Virus record (IMG/VR): IMGVR_UViG_3300033571_025026
Location: 1-40,934 of that record
Source of the DNA: a virus
Length of the DNA stretch: 40,934 nucleotides
Direction: 5' to 3' (one strand)
The notes below the pieces were generated by a model, which ran no database searches, was not told the DNA's origin, and saw only the letters and a program-made list of their open reading frames with translations. The translations under genes were made by a program, and so were the position numbers. The first letter of the stretch is position 1; each line of letters starts with the position of its first letter. This document shows, piece by piece, positions 34,622-40,934 of this stretch.

Positions 34622-36179
34622 TTTTATTGAAGAATCCCTAGATCCAATCCATTATTCAAAAGATGAATTTTGGATTCGATGCACCTCAGATTTATTTACT
34701 GAGCCAGTTATTCAATCAGGTTGGGTTAAGCTGGTGAATCTACCTTCCGACGGATTGGTTTGGAGGTTTCTTTGCCCTAAAACGGACTTTTCATTCAGTT
34801 GGAAAACTACCGTTACAAATCCAGCTTCTCAAGTTCAAATTGGAGCTTCATTTACTGATTGCTATTTAAATGCCCGAAACTGGTTAAATGCCAATTATTT
34901 CTTTTCGAAAAATTGGGTTGCCTCATTCGATGCTACCAATATGCGAGTGACTTTTTTTGCGCGATTTTTTGGAGATCAATTTAATTTTGATGATACCAAG
35001 TTTGATCCCGCGAATACGCTTTTTGATCAGACCCTTGGAACCCTTTCTGCAAATAACCTTCAAGTTGGTTTGGTGGTTTTTTCCCGCCAAGATTCAGCAA
35101 GACATCAAGTAATTGCTGAACACGTTGCGCCATTGTTTACCTCAGAAAACATGGTTCTTTTTCGCATTGATGAAGACCTTCACCCTTTTACAAAATTCGA
35201 CGCTCCAGGAATTAATCAAAATACCGCTTCTGCTGCACTGAATCATGTTTTTGAATATGATCTTGGCATTTATGATTTAAGTGGATCTCCGCCAACGCCA
35301 GGTCCGATCTCATTTGAAAATTCACTCCGAATAGTTCGAGGAGGATCACGCTTTGAAAATTGGAATCTCTGGGGCAATTTCCTAACCGGTTACATGATTC
35401 CAGAAAACAATGGAATCCTTCACCGCCAGCTAGCGAGAGAAGCTACAAAGCTGCAGGAGCTTTATACCTATTGGTTCGATTCTTCAGTTGGAAACAATTA
35501 CACTCTGAAGGCTACCATCAAGCTGCAATCTGGTACCACATTCACAACTTCAGTACTTAACTTCTCTGGTCCAGGTTCAAGGGTGTGGATTCTTCCAACA
35601 GGAATTTCAAACACCAACGTTGCCGCCGCTTGCACTTCAAATGGATATTCTGTTGATGATGTTGATGAAGTTTATTTCAATATCGAAACTCAGTTTGGAG
35701 GAGCATTAATTGCAAATGCAACCATGCTCAAATTAGTGCCTTCCAATTTTGGAGAAAAGTATTTTCTATTTGAAAATTCTGCTGGTGGCGCTGAAGTCAT
35801 TCGCCTTTATGGTGCAAGCTCGGAAGGCATTGAAGTGTCAAAGGAAAAATACCGCCAACTCGATATTCCAGAAAGATATTGGGAGCGCAGAAAAGACGGC
35901 AGCAGAACCATTGAATTCAGGGAAGTATATTCAATTTCTTCTGGTCCAATTTCTTTGGAAAACTTAAGAAATTACCTCGACATCATTATTTCCAATAATG
36001 TATGGGAAATTGTCAATGAAGATTCAATTTTCGGCTACAGATACCCAATCCAAATTTCTGAAGGATCATTCGTGATTCGTCAAATTTCAGGCAATGGAGA
36101 ATATCTCTATTCGATGAGCTTCCAATACACGCGCGCCTACGAAGAACGCTCAAACGGTCAACTCAATAATTTCTTCTAA
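34614..36179 (+). CDS. Large tail protein (probable baseplate/tail-tip component)
   Basis: I choose ATG 34614 (MASFIEESLDPIHYSKDE, 521 residues). It is rich in beta strands and aromatic residues (WIRCTSDLFTEPVIQSGWVK; LVWRFLCPKTDFSFSWKTTV; NFGEKYFLFENSAGGAEVIR), in the manner of baseplate or distal tail proteins. A late segment (RYWERRKDGSRTIEFREVYS) and a C-terminal FQYTRAYEERSNGQ end it. It is followed with a one-base overlap by another large tail protein. No catalytic motif is seen. It probably forms the tail tip together with its neighbour. Confidence 0.6.
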   Translation: MASFIEESLDPIHYSKDEFWIRCTSDLFTEPVIQSGWVKLVNLPSDGLVWRFLCPKTDFSFSWKTTVTNPASQVQIGASFTDCYLNARNWLNANYFFSKNWVASFDATNMRVTFFARFFGDQFNFDDTKFDPANTLFDQTLGTLSANNLQVGLVVFSRQDSARHQVIAEHVAPLFTSENMVLFRIDEDLHPFTKFDAPGINQNTASAALNHVFEYDLGIYDLSGSPPTPGPISFENSLRIVRGGSRFENWNLWGNFLTGYMIPENNGILHRQLAREATKLQELYTYWFDSSVGNNYTLKATIKLQSGTTFTTSVLNFSGPGSRVWILPTGISNTNVAAACTSNGYSVDDVDEVYFNIETQFGGALIANATMLKLVPSNFGEKYFLFENSAGGAEVIRLYGASSEGIEVSKEKYRQLDIPERYWERRKDGSRTIEFREVYSISSGPISLENLRNYLDIIISNNVWEIVNEDSIFGYRYPIQISEGSFVIRQISGNGEYLYSMSFQYTRAYEERSNGQLNNFF

Positions 36180-38392
36180 TGTTCGGGATAAAAATAGACG
36201 GTGAGTTTCTAGATAACCCTATTGACGGGGAAGTGACCTTTGAATTAAATTTTGGAGGTTTCACAGATACCGTCATTCCCGGATCTGTAACCTATCCAAA
36301 CAACTTCCCAGCAAGCGACAAAAATAATCGCCTGCTTAAAAATGCGAAGGTTATTGATGCAGCTTCTAAATTGGTGTACTATGACGCTGAGCTTTACTTG
36401 TTTGATAATTTCTACGATAAATGCAAAGTAGTTCGACTCAACACCAGAAAAGACCTCTACAGACTTTCGGTGGTGATCAACAACCTAACCATTGACATTC
36501 AAGGAAAGACGCTTCGAGATATTGATTGCAGTTCGCAAAATCGAACCTTTTCAAAGATCTCACAGCTAATTGATTTTATGAATTGGTGCAATGCTTCAGG
36601 AAATGAACACCTATTTGTTTTTCCACGCATTCAAAACACTTCAGCCTTCGAAGACATCGCTGATTCTGCACCGTACTTGAAAAACTTTTACGACGGTATA
36701 ATTAACCGTTATGTGGACGGTCCTATTATTGTTCCTTATGTTTATTTTGCTGATAAAGAAGCTGAATTTAAACGTTATTTCTTTGCTCCTAAAATTCGGG
36801 AAATAAAGCTTCTCGAATTGCTTTTTGCACAGTACGGATATCGCCTTTCAGGTTCATTTATAAATGACCAGGAAGCAAGATCCTTGTCAATGTATTCCAA
36901 CCGATTAATTAAAGCTGATCAAAAAGAATTAATTCAGGTTGGTTGTAAGGCCTACAGTGGTGACATGCCAGCGTTGCCGCCATATCACTTTCCTGTGCTT
37001 ACGCTTGATTCAGACCCGACTAATCAAGATTATAATGGAGCGCTTGGAACTTTTATTGTTCCCAATGATGGCTTTATTCTGGGGAATATCCCAAACATCA
37101 AAGTTAAAAGCGACCTAAATTATCACCTTGGAATAAAAGGGAAATTTACTTCGGATAGCGAAACTGTTACAATCTGGTTAACCGTTAGAGATCCTTTAAC
37201 CGTTGGAACTATTGATCCCGTATTCAATGAATTCTTTTTTACCATTGATGTTGCGTCCAACGAAGAACTTGATTACATTTTTTATCAAGCCATTAATTTT
37301 GGTGCAGCTCTCGGACCAACACCACCCGATGACCTTGTTCTCACATTTGGATTTAGCAATGTTACCGCTGGTAATGATATATCGATCGAAGATCTAATTA
37401 TCACATTAAATCCAATTTTGGAGGATGAACCAGAGGCTGAAATTGAAACACTCGATTGTGCTCAATTCCTGCCCAATAAAAGCATCGATGAGTGGCTTCT
37501 AGGGTTAAAGACGAACTTTAACTTAAATGTTCAATGGAATCCGTTCTCGAGAACAGTAACCATTGACTATCTCGAAGATGCATTAAAGAAGCCAGTTGAA
37601 AACATAGATCACAGGATTGGCGATGATTTCCCGTTGAAAACACCTGAAGAAATCAACGGATATAAAATCCGTTATGACTTCGATTCGCTCACTGATCAAC
37701 TTCTCGATGAGAATTTTAAAGATCTAGATCCTGTTCAATTTAAAGGTTTCGAGCAACCAACCGAGAGGTCAACCGGAGCTTATTACTTCGATCCTGCCAA
37801 TGGTCAAGTGAGAAAATTTGGATTTAATTCTATCCGCTGGAGCTTCTACAGCGATGCGTATTATCCACTAACAATTGGAGGAGGAGAAAAGGAAATTGTC
37901 ATCTCTGGAAGAGCCCCAATTTTAATGCGTGCTGATTCAGATAATGTCACATTCCAGGCATCGGTAAAAACGCCTATGCATTTCCCGCGATTTGGAATGT
38001 CTGCAGATGCATTTAGCGATGTTCGAATTGGCTACTATCGAGGATATACGCCAAGTTCGGACGGCAGTTTGTTATTGCCTACTTCAACACCGCTTTCAAT
38101 TGCCGCTGATGGTGAAACTGTGATTGGTTTTTCTGAATTGTGGTTAATTAAAGAGCGTGAAAATTCAATTTACAATCTCTTTTTCCGCAGATGGTTTTCG
38201 ATGATTAAAAATGCTGAGCAATTGCGCGATGTGATCATGATCGACATGCCTTTTATTCAGAACATTTTTAGCACTCAAAAGCAAATTCAGAACACAATTT
38301 TTATTGTCGGGAAATTGATTTTCACCGTGAAAAACGGTGCAATCAAAGAAGCTGAAATCGAACTCTACAGAAACAATTTCGAGCATGAGTAA
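36179..38392 (+). CDS. Large tail-tip/baseplate protein
   Basis: The protein has 737 residues. Its start, MFGIKIDGEFLDNPIDGEVT followed by FTDTVIPGSVTYPNNFPASDKNN, is typical of the large tail-tip proteins of Bacteroidota siphophages (strand, then FP/N-rich turn). Middle segments (LLELLFAQYGYRLSGSFIND; EWLLGLKTNFNLNVQWNPFS) also fit. It shares one base with the previous stop, and the next gene overlaps it by eight. It probably contributes to the hub that contacts the host. Confidence 0.65.
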   Translation: MFGIKIDGEFLDNPIDGEVTFELNFGGFTDTVIPGSVTYPNNFPASDKNNRLLKNAKVIDAASKLVYYDAELYLFDNFYDKCKVVRLNTRKDLYRLSVVINNLTIDIQGKTLRDIDCSSQNRTFSKISQLIDFMNWCNASGNEHLFVFPRIQNTSAFEDIADSAPYLKNFYDGIINRYVDGPIIVPYVYFADKEAEFKRYFFAPKIREIKLLELLFAQYGYRLSGSFINDQEARSLSMYSNRLIKADQKELIQVGCKAYSGDMPALPPYHFPVLTLDSDPTNQDYNGALGTFIVPNDGFILGNIPNIKVKSDLNYHLGIKGKFTSDSETVTIWLTVRDPLTVGTIDPVFNEFFFTIDVASNEELDYIFYQAINFGAALGPTPPDDLVLTFGFSNVTAGNDISIEDLIITLNPILEDEPEAEIETLDCAQFLPNKSIDEWLLGLKTNFNLNVQWNPFSRTVTIDYLEDALKKPVENIDHRIGDDFPLKTPEEINGYKIRYDFDSLTDQLLDENFKDLDPVQFKGFEQPTERSTGAYYFDPANGQVRKFGFNSIRWSFYSDAYYPLTIGGGEKEIVISGRAPILMRADSDNVTFQASVKTPMHFPRFGMSADAFSDVRIGYYRGYTPSSDGSLLLPTSTPLSIAADGETVIGFSELWLIKERENSIYNLFFRRWFSMIKNAEQLRDVIMIDMPFIQNIFSTQKQIQNTIFIVGKLIFTVKNGAIKEAEIELYRNNFEHE

Positions 38393-38822
38393 ATCGACTA
38401 ATATCTGGTTGAGCTATAATCGGAAGGTTATTGAATGGACAAGGGAAACTTGGCAACTGCAAAGCCAAGCCCTGCAAAATGCCATCAAAAAAGGCACTGA
38501 TAAAACAGTTGCCTCACTTCAATTTGTGAACGGCCGCGATCAAGGAATGATTGATTACGCAGCCTTCAAATTTGATCGAATTGGGATTTTTATTGAAAAA
38601 GGTGTTGGTGGAGTTTACACCATTGATCCTGAAGGTAGCGGCATAGTATCGAGAAAAACGCCAGGAGAAATTAACCGACAACCTCACCCATGGCTAAAAC
38701 CTTCATTGGAAAAGCAGATTGGAAATCTTACCAATATAGTTTCGGAAGAAATGGCAAAGGTCGCCAGCGGATCAATCGCAGAAGGGCTTCTTCAAACAGT
38801 AAAAATTAAAGGCTTGAAATAA
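38385..38822 (+). CDS. HK97 gp10-like tail completion protein
   Basis: I choose ATG 38385 (MSKSTNIWLSYNRKVIEW, 145 residues). Its middle, FDRIGIFIEKGVGGVYTIDP, then SRKTPGEINRQPHPWLKPSL, matches the usual gp10-like order of a KGVG strand, an R-containing loop and a PHPW segment followed by a long helix. Such proteins join head and tail or cap the tail tube. It lies directly upstream of the tape-measure gene, sharing one base with its start. Confidence 0.65.
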   Translation: MSKSTNIWLSYNRKVIEWTRETWQLQSQALQNAIKKGTDKTVASLQFVNGRDQGMIDYAAFKFDRIGIFIEKGVGGVYTIDPEGSGIVSRKTPGEINRQPHPWLKPSLEKQIGNLTNIVSEEMAKVASGSIAEGLLQTVKIKGLK

Positions 38823-40934
38823 TGTCAGACGCAACCAACGACGCACGGGTAAACGTGTACATTAACGGACAATCAGGAATCGCTGAGATCGATAAGCTTG
38901 AGCGAAAAATGATGAAACTCGGTAGAGAAATCAATCGGGTTGGGAAAGATTCTGAAATGGGCAAAAAGCTTGCTTCTGAACTGAAATTAGCTGAAGGAGA
39001 ACTTGATCAACTGACTAAGAAGCTGGATATCACAAAAATGTCCATTAGACAGCTTGAGGCAGAGGGAAGAAGACTTCGCAGGCTCAGAGATATGGCGCAG
39101 CCTGGAACGGAGGAATTTAAACGTCTGAATCGTGAGCTTGAAAAAGTCAATACAAGAATGACGGCCGTGAAAACAGGAATGGGATCATTTGGACAGTCGA
39201 TGCAGCTTGTTTGGGATCAATTAAAAGGGTTCAATTTGGCAGTAATTGCATTTTTAGCAGCCGTTAAAGCGATGCAATTAATTAAGGACATGATTTCAGG
39301 AGCTTCTGAATTGAGCGACCAATTGGCTGATGTTCAGAAAACGACCGGCATGACCACACGTGAAGTCGAGGCACTTAACAAGCAATTAAGTAAAATTGAT
39401 ACAAGGACAGCCACAAAAGAATTAAGAAACATGGCCATCGTTGCTGGTCAATTAGGTATCGCAAAGGAAGATGTGGCAGGTTTCGTCAAAGCTGTTGATG
39501 TTGCAAACGTCGCGTTGGGTGATGAATTTACAGGTGGTGCGCAGCAAGTGGCAGAGGAGATGGGTAAACTTAGGAATGTGTTTACTGATTTCCGCACAAC
39601 AAACGTTTCAAATGATATCCTTCAGATTGCAAACGCTTTAAATGTACTTGCTTCTGAAGGAGCAGCAACAGGTCCGGTTGTAGCTGAAAATGCAAATCGA
39701 ATTGGTGGTTTTGGTATTCAGGCTGGGTTGACAACAGGGCAAGTATTAGGTCTAGCAGCTTCAATGCAAGAGTTGAATATCAACTCAGAACGCGGAGGAA
39801 CAGCAATAACCCGAATCATTCAAAAAATGCTCACCGATGTTGAAACATTTGCGGCAGTTGCTGGAGAGAAAGTTGAGCCCTTTAAAAAATTGCTTGAAAC
39901 TGATTTGTTTGGCGCATTCATGAAAGTGGTTGAAGGATCCAAACAAGTTGGATCATCAAATACAGCTCTAGCAAAGGTAATTCAGGAACTTGATGTTGAT
40001 GGAGCAGGAGCATCTGAAGTAATGGCAAAGTTTGGAGGAAACCTTGAACTTGTTAAACAAAAGGCAGACACAGCTACCAATGCGCTAAAAAGTCAGAATT
40101 CAATTATGAATGAATTCAACTTGAAAAATGAAAATGCTGCTGCGGTAGCTGCTAAAGTTGGTAAAGCAATTTCAGGTTGGTTTTCTTCTGTTTTTGTTTC
40201 AAAGGCAAATGATTTTTTGGTTTGGCTCGGACAGGCTACCGGACTAACTTCAACATTAAGCCAAAAGCTTGAACAAGAAAGGATTGATCTGCTTGTGCTT
40301 GAGTCACGATTAAACAACGTGAACATGAAACAAGAAACAAGAGTTTCATTAATCAAGCAATTGCAAGAAAAATATCCTGACTACCTTAAAAATCTCGATG
40401 CTGAAAAAGCAACCAGTGAAGAATTGAGAGAAGCGATTAAGGGCATTAATGAGAATTTAATCAATAAAATCATTCTTCAAAAGAAATACGAACAAGCGAA
40501 AAAAGAAGGAGATAAGGCCGGTGATCTATTCTTGCAAAATCTTGAACGTGAAAAGAACATTCAAAGCACTCTTGTTCAGTTAAGAAATAAGGATGCTAGC
40601 CTTTATATCCCACAAGGTGATGTGATCAAAAAAGCGGAATTTGTTTTAAAGCAAATGGGCGATAAGCTTAGTGCTGGTGAAAAGTTTAATCCTTTCGGAG
40701 ATTTCAGAAAACTTGAAAATGATTTAATGGCCTATAAGGTCACTATTTCCGCAATTAATGGTTACACAGCAACTTCGAACAGGCTATTGAATGAGCGTGA
40801 GGAACTTGCTAAAAAACTAGGTATTACACTTGAAGAAGTAGCTAAAAAGGACGAGAATCTAAATGGCGGAGACGGTGGTAAGGGAGGTGGTGGCACTTCA
40901 ACGATGCCAGGAGATGACGAGAAAAAGAAAAAGG
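38822..40934 (+). CDS. Phage tail tape-measure protein, N-terminal part (continues at base 1)
   Basis: This protein sets tail length and occupies the tail lumen. The frame opens at ATG 38822, sharing one base with the stop of the preceding gene (TAATG), and is still open at the right edge. ATG 40904 is in frame with it and equals base 57, so the full protein is about 1246 residues. The first 130 residues are charged coiled coil. A hydrophobic stretch (FNLAVIAFLAAVKAM) follows, then a TP901/PhageMin-type region around residues 170-420 (SELSDQLADVQKTTGMTT; NSERGGTAITRI). It is the last and largest gene of the tail block, after a gp10-like gene. The family call is confident; exact domain borders are not. 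Confidence 0.93.
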   Translation, partial: MSDATNDARVNVYINGQSGIAEIDKLERKMMKLGREINRVGKDSEMGKKLASELKLAEGELDQLTKKLDITKMSIRQLEAEGRRLRRLRDMAQPGTEEFKRLNRELEKVNTRMTAVKTGMGSFGQSMQLVWDQLKGFNLAVIAFLAAVKAMQLIKDMISGASELSDQLADVQKTTGMTTREVEALNKQLSKIDTRTATKELRNMAIVAGQLGIAKEDVAGFVKAVDVANVALGDEFTGGAQQVAEEMGKLRNVFTDFRTTNVSNDILQIANALNVLASEGAATGPVVAENANRIGGFGIQAGLTTGQVLGLAASMQELNINSERGGTAITRIIQKMLTDVETFAAVAGEKVEPFKKLLETDLFGAFMKVVEGSKQVGSSNTALAKVIQELDVDGAGASEVMAKFGGNLELVKQKADTATNALKSQNSIMNEFNLKNENAAAVAAKVGKAISGWFSSVFVSKANDFLVWLGQATGLTSTLSQKLEQERIDLLVLESRLNNVNMKQETRVSLIKQLQEKYPDYLKNLDAEKATSEELREAIKGINENLINKIILQKKYEQAKKEGDKAGDLFLQNLEREKNIQSTLVQLRNKDASLYIPQGDVIKKAEFVLKQMGDKLSAGEKFNPFGDFRKLENDLMAYKVTISAINGYTATSNRLLNEREELAKKLGITLEEVAKKDENLNGGDGGKGGGGTSTMPGDDEKKKK
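40848..40934. repeat. Terminal direct repeat, right copy
   Basis: This is an exact copy of bases 1-87. Removing one copy gives a circle of about 40847 bases. The join lies inside the glycine-rich linker of the tape-measure gene (GGDGGKGGGG). Confidence 0.95.

Overview
This window is a complete temperate siphophage-type (pro)phage genome of a Bacteroidota host. The first 87 bases are repeated exactly as the last 87, and one open reading frame (the tail tape-measure gene) runs off the right edge and continues in frame at the left edge, so the molecule is circular or circularly permuted at about 40.85 kb. The host assignment rests on AT-rich coding sequence with few strong Shine-Dalgarno sites, promoters with a Bacteroidota-like TAnnTTTG -7 box, Bacteroidota-style portal, adaptor and tail-tip proteins, a SHOCT protein, and a secreted protein made mostly of a T9SS type B (CHU_C) sorting domain. 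The last point suggests a host with a type IX secretion system.

Layout. Bases 1-3177 hold the end of the tape-measure gene and the tail-fibre genes. Bases 3166-5123 hold, on the minus strand, a tyrosine integrase whose upstream side carries the 3' end of a tRNA (attP), a repressor, and the lysogeny switch. Bases 5124-12530 are the rightward early region: a Cro-like protein, many small unknown genes, a primase/helicase, an ASCH/PUA-like protein, a DUF1643 protein, two genes whose start codons sit inside attC-like hairpins, and an HNH nuclease. Bases 12523-15005 are a four-gene minus-strand cargo operon (EVE/PUA-like sensor, two-TM coiled-coil protein, small protein, zinc-ribbon/DUF4145 protein) that resembles an uncharacterised defence operon. 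Bases 15006-15466 are a non-coding hub of TGGACA/TGTCCA and TGTTATGyAA repeats. Bases 15467-20295 are the head and tail-tube genes. Bases 20490-24468 carry small genes, a PLD-like protein and the terminase. Bases 24518-25938 are an acquired island with RadC and a truncated ArdC. Bases 26084-27323 hold small genes and structured leaders. Bases 27437-29193 are a cargo unit of a PAS-HisKA protein without a kinase domain, a small membrane protein and two exported proteins. Bases 29262-40934 carry portal, adaptor, lysis and tail genes and lead back into the tape measure.

Regulation. Four sites share TGTCCTTTC followed 17-19 bases later by a TAATCTTTG-like box. Each lies just upstream of a gene block (tail fibres, head genes, PAS cargo, portal/tail), and two follow directly on intrinsic terminators, so they look like one phage promoter class. 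Three leader regions contain competing long stems in A-B-A'-B' order next to poly-T tracts or a start codon, and they share a GCGACATCACC sequence. These leaders, the promoter class, the attC-like cassettes, the minus-strand operon and the HisKA/T9SS cargo are the best candidates for undescribed biology here. All functional calls come from reading motifs by eye; no database search was run.
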